From assembly GCA_030598925.1 (NCBI GenBank), contig JAUVPB010000002.1, positions 1-41,118 of the forward strand: a DNA stretch of 41,118 bases, written 5' to 3'. The stretch is from Actinomycetes bacterium. Lineage in GTDB: Bacteria > Actinomycetota > Thermoleophilia > Gaiellales > Gaiellaceae. Both the position numbers and the translations under genes were made by a program. Below the pieces are notes generated by a model, which worked only from the letters and a program-made list of their open reading frames with translations, did not search any database and was not told the DNA's origin. Below are positions 1 through 7,822 of this stretch, piece by piece. Numbering within the stretch: the stretch's first letter is position 1; each line of letters starts with the position of its first letter.

Positions 1-2
1 CG

Positions 3-377
3 AACCGGTTCCCGGGGTTCACAGGAGAGCCGTACGACATCGACCTCGAGATCGCGCCGCCTGAACGCCAGAATCGCTGGATCACAGGCTTCCGCCTGAT
101 TCTCATCTTCCCAGCCGCCATGATCGCGGGCGTGTTGGGAGGGGCGCTCTTCTTCGTCGCGTTCTTCGGCTGGTTCGCCGCTCTCGTGCAAGGACGGATG
201 CCGCGCGGCTTTCGAAATCTCGGCGCGTATGCCTTGCGCTACTCGGCTCAGGTGAGCTCGTACTTCTACGTTGTCACGGACACGTATCCGTTCAGTGGCC
301 CACCGGCAGTGACCGATCTCGCGGAAACAACGGACGAGCTGCCCGTACCGGACGCAGGAACCGAGTTCGTCACGTAG
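3..377 (+). CDS. DUF4389 membrane protein, C-terminal part (5' end outside window)
   Basis: The frame is open from base 3 to the stop at 375-377, so this is the last 124 residues of a gene that begins before the window. It starts with NRFPGFTGEPYDIDLEIAPP, then has a tryptophan-containing segment leading into one long hydrophobic stretch (roughly residues 30-58 of the visible part), followed by RMPRGFRNLGAYALRYSAQV and an acidic tail. The pattern RxPxxFRNLxxYxLRYxxQ after a membrane segment is typical of DUF4389 proteins, small membrane proteins of unknown function common in Actinomycetota. No partner can be named because the upstream context is missing. The ATG at 120 is internal and is not the true start. 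Confidence 0.8.
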   Translation, partial: NRFPGFTGEPYDIDLEIAPPERQNRWITGFRLILIFPAAMIAGVLGGALFFVAFFGWFAALVQGRMPRGFRNLGAYALRYSAQVSSYFYVVTDTYPFSGPPAVTDLAETTDELPVPDAGTEFVT

Positions 378-419
378 TTTCGCTCCTCCACTCGGGGGCT
401 GGCGGGTAGCGTTATTCGG

Positions 420-1295
420 ATGGATGCGGTTGGTTTCGCGCTGCTCGCGGGCGGTCTGCTGGGGGCGTTGACGGTGATGGTGCGGCTCGGGCTTCGAGCC
501 GCACCTGACGTGACGGCCAGCGCTTTCGTGATCACGTTCGTCGGGCTTCTCGTCACGGTCGCCGTGGCGATCGCCGTCGGAGTGAAGGGCGCGGAGGTAC
601 GAATCGAGGAACTCTGGCCGTTCCTCGCCATCGGCGTGTTCGTCCCCGGGACCGCGCGCCTGCTCTACGTTCAGGCCGTTCGGGACGCCGGTCCTTCCCG
701 GGCCGCCATCCTCGTCGGCACCGCGCCACTCCTGTCCGTCTTGATCGCGGTCGCAGTCCTGCACGAGACCATCGGGCCCGTGCTGGTCGTCGGGACCCTG
801 CTGATCGTCGGCGGTGGGATTGCGCTCGTGCGAGAGCGGACGCGGCCAGCCTACTTCAAGCTGATCGGTGTCGTACTCGCGCTGGTCGTGGCGTTGCTGG
901 TCGCGATTCGCGACAACGTCGCGCGATCCGTAACGAGCGGCGCCGACATGGAGCCCGTGCTCGAGATCGCGGCCGTGCTCGTCGCCGCAAGCACGATGGC
1001 GTTCGTCTACCTGCTGGTGGGGAGTCGCGGTACGGGGGCCTTCGCGAGAACGTGGAAGGTCTTCCTCCCGTTCCTCCCGATGGGCGTGATTGCCGGCTTC
1101 GCGTCGCTCGCGGTGCTCGAGTCACTCGATCGTGGGCCGGTGACGGTGGTCGCGCCGCTGATCGCGACACAGGCCCTGTGGGTTGTGATCTTCTCCAGCC
1201 TCCTGGTAGGGCGAGCCGAGGCGGTCACTGCTCGAGTCGTGGTGGCTGCCGTGTGCGTCGTTGGCGGTGGCGCGCTCGTGGGCATCGGTCAGTAG
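420..1295 (+). CDS. EamA/DMT-superfamily permease
   Basis: This 291-residue protein is almost entirely hydrophobic, with about ten membrane segments arranged as two repeats of five, the usual architecture and length of EamA (drug/metabolite transporter) permeases. The first half carries the family-like sequence ARLLYVQAVRDAGPSRAAIL ahead of a segment ending in E, and the second half carries the matching LESLDRGPVTVVAPLIATQ. It would move a small metabolite across the cytoplasmic membrane; the substrate cannot be read from sequence. The start at 420 is the first ATG after the DUF4389 stop, 42 bases away, with no strong Shine-Dalgarno sequence. It converges with the denD-like gene, with only 19 bases between stops. 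Confidence 0.85.
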   Translation: MDAVGFALLAGGLLGALTVMVRLGLRAAPDVTASAFVITFVGLLVTVAVAIAVGVKGAEVRIEELWPFLAIGVFVPGTARLLYVQAVRDAGPSRAAILVGTAPLLSVLIAVAVLHETIGPVLVVGTLLIVGGGIALVRERTRPAYFKLIGVVLALVVALLVAIRDNVARSVTSGADMEPVLEIAAVLVAASTMAFVYLLVGSRGTGAFARTWKVFLPFLPMGVIAGFASLAVLESLDRGPVTVVAPLIATQALWVVIFSSLLVGRAEAVTARVVVAAVCVVGGGALVGIGQ

Positions 1296-1314
1296 GCTCG
1301 GGACGGTAGCCGGC

Positions 1315-2295
1315 TCACGGCCTGCCCTCTGCGTCCTCGATGTAGGCGAGAGCGATCGAGTCGAGGTCGATGTCGCCCTGGATCCCGAGCTCGCCTGCGC
1401 GACGTGCCCCGAGTCGCGTCGGCCACGAGTTGAAGATCGCCTCGATCTGGGGGTCGACTTCGACCCGAACGTCGCCAAGCGAGCGGTCGCGTCCGACACG
1501 CTTCATGCTCTCCACCATCTCAGCAGCGGTCACGGACAGGCCCGGGAACAGCACCGCGCGATCGGCGCCGAGCGTGGAGGCGCCGAGCTCGTGCAGGCGG
1601 ATGAGACCGTCCACCACCGTGCGAGCCCCGATAACGATGGTGCGTGTCTCGAGGGGTACCGGCACCACACACTGTTTGCCGGCCAGCGGCTCTCGAAACA
1701 CCGAGCTGCACCAGGAGGACGCTGCGAGGTTCGGCTTGCCAGGGCGCACGATCACCGTGGGAAGGCGCGCGGTCCGGCCGTCGAGAAACCCCTTCCGGGA
1801 GTAGTCGTTGATCAGGAGCTCGAGGATCGCCTTTGTGGTTCCGTAGGTCGACTGCGGCGTCAGCTTGGTGGCGTCGTCGACCTCGATCGGAGGCCAGCCC
1901 CCGCCATAGGCCGCGAAGCTCGACGCGAGAACGACTCGCGGCTCGGAGCGGAGGGCCCGGCACGCCTCGAAGACATTGAGGCCGCCGTCGAGGTTCACTC
2001 GCAGTGCGAGATCAAAGTCCTGTTCGGCGCCGTGGCTCACGACCGAGGCGAGATGGAAGACAGCGCAGTCGTCACGGTCGATCACCGACCCGACGGCGTC
2101 GGCGTCGGTGATATCGCCGACGACGCTACTGATCAGCGGGCTCGCGCTCTGCCCAGCCTCCTGGTTGTCGAAGAGAACGATCTCGTCGACAGCCGTGGGC
2201 TCGCCGTCCGGCCCGGAGATCGATCCGCGAGCAGCAACGGCGGCCGCTACGGAACGCCCGAGAAACCCGGCTCCTCCTGTGATCACAAGCTTCAT
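1315..2295 (-). CDS. denD: NAD-dependent SDR dehydrogenase, D-erythronate dehydrogenase (DenD)-like
   Basis: The 326-residue protein begins MKLVITGGAGFLGRSVA, the GxxGxxG NAD(P)-binding turn of extended short-chain dehydrogenases, and has the YxxxK catalytic pair in STYGTTKAI preceded by the catalytic serine in LASSFAAYG. The segment TARLPTVIVRPGKPNLAASS followed by REPLAGK is what I associate with D-erythronate dehydrogenase, which oxidises D-erythronate to 2-oxo-tetronate in four-carbon sugar-acid catabolism. A related epimerase/dehydratase substrate is possible. GGAGG lies 11 bases upstream of the ATG. It follows the threonine aldolase family gene on the same strand after 59 bases and is probably co-transcribed. 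The usual kinase, isomerase and aldolase partners of DenD are not in view. Confidence 0.7.
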   Translation of the reverse strand: MKLVITGGAGFLGRSVAAAVAARGSISGPDGEPTAVDEIVLFDNQEAGQSASPLISSVVGDITDADAVGSVIDRDDCAVFHLASVVSHGAEQDFDLALRVNLDGGLNVFEACRALRSEPRVVLASSFAAYGGGWPPIEVDDATKLTPQSTYGTTKAILELLINDYSRKGFLDGRTARLPTVIVRPGKPNLAASSWCSSVFREPLAGKQCVVPVPLETRTIVIGARTVVDGLIRLHELGASTLGADRAVLFPGLSVTAAEMVESMKRVGRDRSLGDVRVEVDPQIEAIFNSWPTRLGARRAGELGIQGDIDLDSIALAYIEDAEGRP

Positions 2296-2354
2296 GTGCC
2301 GATCAGCCTCCGACGCCGCCGCGTCGCGGACACGAGCGCCGCCCTGCCGTAGGC

Positions 2355-3419
2355 CTACGCACCGGCCAGCGCCCCTTCGACGGCCGTAACGGCCGTTTGT
2401 ACGTGTGCTGACGTGATGTCGAGATGGGTTACGGCCCGCACCTTCGTTGTGTCGATCTGCTTCATTCGCACGCTCGAGGCAGAGAGGCGGGCGAGTAGGT
2501 CACGCGAGCTCAAGCCGGTTGCGGCCACGTCAAAGTAGACGAGGTTCGTGTCGATTCGCTCCTGGGCGATCGCGACGCCCGTCAACTCCGCGAGACCCCC
2601 CGCGAGCTCCGTCGCGCGGGCGTGATCCCCGCTGAGGCGCTCGACATGGTGGCGTAGAGCGTAGATGCCGGCGGCTGCCATCATTCCCGCTTTGTGCGTG
2701 ACGCCCCCGAAGAGGTACTTGGCCTCGCGTGCCTTGGCGACGAATCGCTCATCGCCGACCATGACCGCGCCCATCGGGCAGCCGAGGCCTTTGGAGAGGT
2801 CGATCCAGGCGGAGTCGAAGGGTGCGCAGTAGTCCGCAGTTGAGACGCCGCTGGCGGCAACCGCGTTCAGCAGCCGAGCCCCATCGAGGTGCGTTTCCAG
2901 GCCGTGGGCCCTTGCGGCTTCGCACGCGGCTTCGATGTCGGCGAGCGACCACACGCTTCCACCGGTCCGGTTGTGTGTGTTCTCTACGCTCAACAGCCGT
3001 GCCGCGCCGCCTCGATCCCTGACGCTGCGCAGTGCATCTTCGATCGACGTTGCTCCCATCACGCCACGCTCGCCGTCGAGCGTCTGCAGCTCCAGCCGCT
3101 TGTGGATGTCCGGTCCGGCGTATTTCGAGTACACGGGATGCGTGTCCTCATGCAGCAGCAGCGTGTCGCCCGCGTCGCACCAGACATCGAAGGCAACGAC
3201 GTTGCACATCGTTCCCGAGGGCATGAACACGGCGGCTTCCTTCCCCGCGAGTGTGGCAACGATCCGCTCGAGCTCGCACACGGTCGGGTCCTCGCCACGT
3301 TCCTCGTCGCCGACGTCCGCGCTGGCCATGAACTCCCGCATCGCCGCCGTTGGGCGGCTGGCATTGTCGCTCACGAGATCGATCTCGAAGGGCGTGAAGC
3401 CGCCGTCGGGAGAAGGCAC
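2355..3419 (-). CDS. Threonine aldolase family PLP enzyme
   Basis: This 354-residue fold-type I PLP enzyme has the family's order of motifs: DLVSDNASRPTAAMREFM near the N-terminus, FMPSGTMCNVVA, VENTHNRTGG, HLDGARLLNA (cofactor aspartate at about 179) and IDLSKGLGCPMGAV with the Schiff-base lysine at about 210. Low-specificity L-threonine aldolases cleave L-threonine or allo-threonine to glycine and acetaldehyde; phenylserine or other beta-hydroxy amino acids are also used by relatives. The EDTHPVYSKYAG loop differs somewhat from the usual HxxxxExGG pattern, so the natural substrate may differ. Start is GTG at 3419 with no clear Shine-Dalgarno sequence, 27 bases after the stop of the upstream lipoprotein gene. 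The denD-like gene follows it, suggesting one small operon. Confidence 0.85.
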   Translation of the reverse strand: MPSPDGGFTPFEIDLVSDNASRPTAAMREFMASADVGDEERGEDPTVCELERIVATLAGKEAAVFMPSGTMCNVVAFDVWCDAGDTLLLHEDTHPVYSKYAGPDIHKRLELQTLDGERGVMGATSIEDALRSVRDRGGAARLLSVENTHNRTGGSVWSLADIEAACEAARAHGLETHLDGARLLNAVAASGVSTADYCAPFDSAWIDLSKGLGCPMGAVMVGDERFVAKAREAKYLFGGVTHKAGMMAAAGIYALRHHVERLSGDHARATELAGGLAELTGVAIAQERIDTNLVYFDVAATGLSSRDLLARLSASSVRMKQIDTTKVRAVTHLDITSAHVQTAVTAVEGALAGA

Positions 3420-3446
3420 GGACTCAGACTACAAGTGCAACTCTGC

Positions 3447-4062
3447 CTACTGCGGGGCGCGGGCGGCGCGGCTAGGGGCCCCGGTCACACCGGCTGCTGT
3501 GACGGTGATGTCTGCATGGTTGTTGAAGACAGCGACCTCGTCCGTCGGGCCGATCAGGCAGACGCGCGCCTTCTCGGTGTCGAGTCCCACGAGCGCGCTT
3601 GTCTCCGGGATGCTGTCGATCCGGTAGTAACCGCCGCCACCCTCGAGGTGGTCGCCGTTGCTGGCCTGCTGCCCGTCAGGGAAGCGCACACTGAACGCTG
3701 GCCGTGACGCGGTGGTACCGGTTGGCCAGACGACCGGGTAGCCGTCAAGCCAGACACACCCATTCTCGATCTCTGCGGTCAGGACGCCCTCGACCATGTA
3801 GGCGGGTCCGTCAACGGGTTCGGCCTGCGCTGGTCTGACCAGCAATGGCCCTTCTGCTTCGGCACGGCCGCCCTCCTGCTCCAACCGCCCCATCCCGCTG
3901 GGCCACTGACTCATGCGATATCTCAGCAGGGGACGGCACCTCGACCGGCGGTTCTTCTCCACTCGGCTGTGCCGACTCAGCGGCCGTATCGGAGTCATCC
4001 GCACCGCAGCCGCCCAGGACCAACATGGCTTCGACCACGAATGCGGCCAACTGCCGACGCAT
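3447..4062 (-). pseudogene. Secreted lipoprotein gene interrupted by an apparent +1 frameshift
   Basis: One frame gives a clear lipoprotein signal from ATG 4062: MRRQLAAFVVEAMLVLGGCG, with lipobox LGGC, then an acidic linker ending near SHESVAQRDG. This frame then turns Arg-rich and stops at 3811. The next frame continues a sensible soluble protein: GRLEQEGGRAEAEGPLLV, later NGCVWLDGYPVVWPTG and EVAVFNNHADITVTAAG, stopping at 3447. Removing one base from the run of four C (plus strand 3888-3891) joins both into about 204 residues. The start has AAGGGTGG just upstream. I do not recognise the domain; the C-terminal half with its Cys and Gly-rich GGGGYY turn resembles small secreted actinobacterial proteins of unknown role. 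Either a real broken gene or a homopolymer assembly error. Confidence 0.65.
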
Positions 4063-4162
4063 ACCACCCTTGAGACTGCCGCGCCACCCAGAGTTCCGGC
4101 GTCCGGCGACCACCAGCCGGTAGTCGAAGGGCAGATGCCGGCCAATGGCATCATGGCGCCGA

Positions 4163-4717
4163 ATGACCCGCCCACCCGTCGATGAAGGGTTCGACCCTGC
4201 AGTAAGAGTTGTAGAGCACAACGGCGGATGGGCGGACCTCTTCGCGCGGGAGGCCAGCGCGATCGCAGCCGGTCTCTTGGATGCGGCTGCCCGAATCGAT
4301 CACGTTGGCTCTACTGCTGTTTCCGACCTGCCTGCGAAGCCGATCGTGGACATCCAGGTTTCGGTGCGCGACATACGCGCGTGGAGCGACTACGTGGAGC
4401 CGCTCGAGAGACTCGGGTACCTGTTCGTGCCTGATCCTGCCTTGCCCGAGCACCACTTCTTTGGCAAGCCTCTGACGCGTCCGAGACAGTTCCATGTTCA
4501 CGTCTGTGAGGCGGGCGGTCATGAGGAGAGACGCCACCTGGCAGTTCGTGATTATTTGCGCGCAGATCCCGATGAGCGTGACCGGTACGGAGCGCTCAAG
4601 GTCGAGCTGGGCCGCCGGCACCTCGGCGACCGAGCGGCTTACATGCGAGCGAAAGAGCCGTTCTTGCCCGCACTGGAAGATCGGGCCTTGCGGTGGCGTT
4701 CAGGTGAGTCCACGTAA
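4163..4717 (+). CDS. GrpB family protein (UPF0157, nucleotidyltransferase-like)
   Basis: The protein (184 residues from this start) carries the GrpB signature series: VVEHNGGWADLFAREA, then IDHVGSTAVSDLPAKPIVDI, a tyrosine-rich GYLFVPDP, then RQFHVHVCEAGG, and a C-terminal RDYLRADPDERDRYGALK. In this family the GSTAVxxLxAKPxxDI segment resembles the active-site strand of nucleotidyltransferases, but the biochemical role is not established. ATG 4145 is an in-frame alternative giving six more residues; neither ATG has a convincing ribosome binding site. It is divergent from the lipoprotein gene at 4062 and ends 48 bases before the convergent cyclodeaminase-family gene. Confidence 0.88.
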   Translation: MTRPPVDEGFDPAVRVVEHNGGWADLFAREASAIAAGLLDAAARIDHVGSTAVSDLPAKPIVDIQVSVRDIRAWSDYVEPLERLGYLFVPDPALPEHHFFGKPLTRPRQFHVHVCEAGGHEERRHLAVRDYLRADPDERDRYGALKVELGRRHLGDRAAYMRAKEPFLPALEDRALRWRSGEST

Positions 4718-4765
4718 CGCCGCTCGTTCGCTAACAGGCCGGTCAGTTCTTGGCGTAGCCAATGC

Positions 4766-5779
4766 TTACGTCGAAATCATCTTCTTTTCGATCCCGACAC
4801 CGGCACTCAATGCGCGCTCGTACTCGAGCGGGACCGTTGCGGAGTCCTGCAATGCGATACCGGTGGAGTCGAAGACGGTGACCTGCGCGTCCGTCTGCCG
4901 TCCCTCGATCTTCTTGGCGACGACGGCGCCGAAGTCAGCTGCGACGTTCTCGGCCGCGTAGAGCCCTTGGCTGATAGCGACGTTGATCTCGCCATCGTCG
5001 ACGCACTGACGAATGTCGTCCGTGAACACGCGCGCCCGGTTGAGGATGCGAGGGTCGAGCTCCTGGCTGCCCGCGAGGCCGCCTCCGATGCACGCGAGGT
5101 GCGTTCCAGGCTCGATCCACTCGTCGTCGACGAGCCAACTCGTCGCTGCGGTCACGGTGACGACGACGTCGGCGCCGCGAACGGCGTCTTCCACATCGCT
5201 CGCGGCGCGGATCGGGAGGTCGGCGCAGTCGGCCTGGACGTCGGCGAGGCACGCCTCGATCGTCTGCTCCGAACGCGACCAGACCCGCACCTCATCCCAA
5301 TCGAACAGGTTGCGACAGCACTTCAGCGCCCCACGGGCCGAGTCGCCGGCGCCCACCACGGCAAGGATCTTCGAGTCGGCTCGCGCGAGCCATTTGGCTG
5401 AAACGGCTGCCGAGGCTCCGGTTCGCATGTTCGTGTGGTGGCTCCCGTCACAGATCGCGAGCGGGAACCCGGTTTCGGGGTGCGTATAGATCAGGATCGA
5501 GAACACGGTGGGCAGGTCGTGCTTGGCACGGTTGTCGAACCGGATCGACACCCACTTGCACGCGGCCGCCTCTGGCTCCTCGATGTACGACGGCATGATC
5601 TCCCACTCGCCCGGGTAGTCGTCGAGCACGATGTGCCCCTTCGGTTCCATGTAGACGCGCTCTTCGCCGAACATGCGAAAGGCTTGCTCGACGCAGTCGT
5701 TGTACTCCTCAGGGCTCAAGAGTCCGACCATCTCGTTGCGACTGAGGATCAGCGTCTTCCGATTGCGCCAGCTCTCCAT
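4766..5779 (-). CDS. Ornithine cyclodeaminase / mu-crystallin family protein
   Basis: This 337-residue protein has an N-terminal substrate domain with KWVSIRFDNRAKHDLPTV and SHHTNMRTGASAAVSAKWLA, then a Rossmann NAD(P) site ILAVVGAGDSARGALKCC at about residues 160-180, and a C-terminal IGGGLAGSQELDPRIL stretch. That order is diagnostic of the ornithine cyclodeaminase/mu-crystallin family, whose members deaminate ornithine to proline or act as alanine, N-methylalanine or ketimine reductases. The true substrate is unknown. The start at 5779 is chosen because GGAGGA lies five bases upstream; the 50-codon extension to 5929 has no such support. It is divergently transcribed from the HTTM gene across a 158-base region that holds inverted repeats. 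Confidence 0.87.
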   Translation of the reverse strand: MESWRNRKTLILSRNEMVGLLSPEEYNDCVEQAFRMFGEERVYMEPKGHIVLDDYPGEWEIMPSYIEEPEAAACKWVSIRFDNRAKHDLPTVFSILIYTHPETGFPLAICDGSHHTNMRTGASAAVSAKWLARADSKILAVVGAGDSARGALKCCRNLFDWDEVRVWSRSEQTIEACLADVQADCADLPIRAASDVEDAVRGADVVVTVTAATSWLVDDEWIEPGTHLACIGGGLAGSQELDPRILNRARVFTDDIRQCVDDGEINVAISQGLYAAENVAADFGAVVAKKIEGRQTDAQVTVFDSTGIALQDSATVPLEYERALSAGVGIEKKMIST

Positions 5780-5798
5780 GCTTCCTCCGTGTCGGTTG

Positions 5799-5927
5799 GT
5801 TGAGGCACCGTAGGTGCTAAGTGACGACTGGGTAGGGCTCGGCCCGAGTCCGTCGACCCGGGCTCGACGGTGTCTCGGCTGCGCGTTCGTGTTAGCGTCG
5901 TGCACGCCCGCCGCTGATTGCCTCAAC
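5799..5927. repeat. Separated 9-bp inverted repeat in a divergent promoter region
   Basis: The sequence GTTGAGGCA at 5799-5807 and its exact complement TGCCTCAAC at 5919-5927 flank the intergenic region between the cyclodeaminase-family gene (start 5779) and the HTTM gene (start 5938). Each copy sits 11-20 bases upstream of one start codon in the same orientation relative to that gene, so each transcript leader would carry the same motif. It may be a regulator half-site or a leader element; a chance match is not excluded. Confidence 0.4.
5805..5817. promoter_or_regulatory. Short dyad GCACC-GTA-GGTGC, possible operator
   Basis: A perfect 5-bp dyad with a three-base centre lies 26 bases upstream of the cyclodeaminase-family start and overlaps the first 9-bp repeat arm. 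Its size and place would suit a small dimeric repressor. No regulator gene is adjacent, so this rests on symmetry only. Confidence 0.25.
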
Positions 5928-5937
5928 AATCACCCGC

Positions 5938-7056
5938 ATGATCAAGGCTCCGAGGGATCGGCCGCTCACTACGTTCCTCGATGGCCGGGGCGATCTCAGG
6001 GCGCTCGAGCTCCTGCGTATTGCCGCCGGGCCGATAGTGATCGCGCACCTGTGGCCGTTCCTTCAGCGGGCGGTCGACGGCGTCGTCTACTCAGACCGCT
6101 TCTATCAGCCCTACGTGAGCTGGTACCCGGAGGCGTCAAGCGACGTATATGTCGTGTTGCTCTGGCTCGCGGTCGGATCTGCGATTGCGCTCAGCCTGGG
6201 CGCCGCCACGAGAGTGGCAGCCGCTTACACGGCCGGCTTCGTCGCCTACAACCTCTTTCTCTCGCAAACGCACTTTCATCACAACCGTGCGTTTCTGCTC
6301 GTCATGTTGCTCGGTCTGGCGCTCCTACCGATGGGTCGTCGCCTGTCAGTCGATGCCTGGGTACGGCGCCACTTAGGAAAGCCGGCTTCGTCCGAAGGGC
6401 CGCTCTGGCCTCTGCTTCTCATGCGGTTCGAGGTCGTGGCGGTGTTCCTCGTGTCGGGGTTCTCGAAATTGATCGATCCCGATTGGTGGGGCGGCACGGT
6501 TCTGCGGATCCGCTTCGCCGATGGACGGACACAGGCCGAGGATCTTGGCGTTCCGGACTGGCTGCTGGACTTCGTCGCAACGAGCGAGTTCCACGCTGTC
6601 TTCGGGAAGGTCGCCGTTCTGACCGAACTCGCCATCGGTCTCGGCCTCGCGTTCCGGGCCACGAGGCTCGCCGCGCTGTGGCTCGAGGTGGCGTTCCACG
6701 TGTCGATCGAGGCCATCTTCGCCGTGCAGGTGTTCTCGTACGCGGCCCTCGCCGCAACGGTCATCTGGGTCACGCCCAGCGCACGCGACCGTACCCTCGC
6801 GCTCGCCGGTGCCGCTCGCGGTACGCGCCTGCTCCAGCACACCGTCCGCTGGCTGGATTGGACCGGCCGGATGCGCCTAGAGAAGGTCGCAGCGAACGGC
6901 CACGCGATCACCCTCAGCGACCGCGACGGCTCGGTCGTCCATGGAGCGGCCGCGGTGCGCCTGGTCCTTAGCCGACTGCCGCTGACGTTCTGGTTCGTCG
7001 CGCCAGTCAGGCTGATCGACGTCTGGCGGCGCGCGCGGTTCGGTCGACTGAGCTGA
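5938..7056 (+). CDS. HTTM-domain membrane protein with a degenerate DCC-like C-terminus
   Basis: The 372-residue protein has several membrane segments beginning RALELLRIAAGPIVIAHLWP, a conserved loop FLSQTHFHHNRAFLL, then FEVVAVFLVSGFSKLIDPDW and a final hydrophobic pair near VAFHVSIEAIFAVQVFSYAA. This layout matches HTTM proteins, the membrane fold shared with vitamin K gamma-carboxylase. The last ~75 residues read VRWLDWTGRMRL, then LSDRDGSVVHGAAAVRLVLS and RLPLTFWFVAPVRL, close to the body of DCC (DUF393) thiol-disulfide domains but without the DxxCxxC N-terminal motif. So the C-terminus may be a DCC domain that has lost its redox cysteines. Start is ATG 5938; no strong Shine-Dalgarno. The reaction catalysed is unknown. 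Confidence 0.8.
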   Translation: MIKAPRDRPLTTFLDGRGDLRALELLRIAAGPIVIAHLWPFLQRAVDGVVYSDRFYQPYVSWYPEASSDVYVVLLWLAVGSAIALSLGAATRVAAAYTAGFVAYNLFLSQTHFHHNRAFLLVMLLGLALLPMGRRLSVDAWVRRHLGKPASSEGPLWPLLLMRFEVVAVFLVSGFSKLIDPDWWGGTVLRIRFADGRTQAEDLGVPDWLLDFVATSEFHAVFGKVAVLTELAIGLGLAFRATRLAALWLEVAFHVSIEAIFAVQVFSYAALAATVIWVTPSARDRTLALAGAARGTRLLQHTVRWLDWTGRMRLEKVAANGHAITLSDRDGSVVHGAAAVRLVLSRLPLTFWFVAPVRLIDVWRRARFGRLS

Positions 7057-7200
7057 GCCAACCGGGACGAGACGCGAGCGGCGAGAACTGAGACGGGCGT
7101 CGGTCTCATCTGGATCTCATCCCTGACTTCCTGTCCAGTGTGGCGCGAGCCGCCGCCCAGCTGCCGTCACCGCCGCGCTCAGCTTAGAGTGGCCGGAGTC

Positions 7201-7782
7201 GTGGATCTCACTCGTCTTCCCGCCAATCTTCCCGAGCCGATCGACGATGGCGCTTGCGATCATCTGCAAGCGCTGGATGTTCCTGCGCTCGAGTTTCGTT
7301 CGACCGCGGGCGGGCACCGGTCGCTCGTTGACGTGCCGTCGCGCTCGCTCGTGCTGTTCGTCTATCCGCAGACCGGCGGGCCTGGTGTTGACATCCCCGA
7401 CGACTGGGATCAGATCCCCGGTGCCCGCGGGTGCACGCCACAGTCATGCGCGTTCCGCGATCACTACGCCGAGCTATCGGCGTTGGAAGCGACGGTGTAT
7501 GGCCTCAGCTCGCAGCCGCTCTACCAGCAACGGGAGTTCGTCGAACGGATGCACATCCCGTTCCCGCTCCTCAACGACGGGGCCCGCCGCCTGACAGACG
7601 CGCCGCTTCGGCTGCCGACGTTCACCGTACGCGAGCAGGTTCTCTACAAGCGCGTCACGCTCGTCGCGGAGCACGGGCGCATTACCAAGGTCTTCTACCC
7701 CGTATTCCCGTCCGACGAGAACGCGTCGAACGTTCTCGAGTACCTGCGCGCGGTCGCGTCAGCGCCGGCGCCCGCGCCGTAA
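7201..7782 (+). CDS. Peroxiredoxin (AhpC/TSA, BCP-like)
   Basis: The protein has a thioredoxin-fold peroxiredoxin core: LVLFVYPQTG strand, then ARGCTPQSCAFRDHYAEL, where the first Cys is placed as the peroxidatic residue and the second, five residues on, as the resolving residue of BCP-type enzymes. HIPFPLLNDGARRL and RLPTFTVREQVLYKRVTLV follow as in redoxins. It would reduce hydroperoxides in the cytoplasm using a thiol donor. The start is uncertain: GTG 7201 is preceded by GGAG only two bases away and by TTAGAGT, which could be the -10 of a nearly leaderless transcript; GTG 7189 and GTG 7138 are in-frame alternatives. It lies 144 bases after the HTTM gene on the same strand. Confidence 0.75.
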   Translation: MDLTRLPANLPEPIDDGACDHLQALDVPALEFRSTAGGHRSLVDVPSRSLVLFVYPQTGGPGVDIPDDWDQIPGARGCTPQSCAFRDHYAELSALEATVYGLSSQPLYQQREFVERMHIPFPLLNDGARRLTDAPLRLPTFTVREQVLYKRVTLVAEHGRITKVFYPVFPSDENASNVLEYLRAVASAPAPAP

Positions 7783-7822
7783 CCGTGGCTCGCTGCCTCC
7801 GGCGATCTCTGCGGCCGCCGCC

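Noticed and set aside
1261-2352. 363-codon plus-strand ORF opposite the denD-like gene
   Set aside because: Antisense shadow caused by G/C-biased codons. The minus strand encodes a complete SDR protein with NAD-binding and YxxxK motifs, while this frame has no recognisable motif and is Arg/Glu/Asp-rich.
2889-3707. 272-codon plus-strand ORF over the threonine aldolase family gene
   Set aside because: Shadow. The opposite strand carries the PLP lysine motif and conserved blocks.
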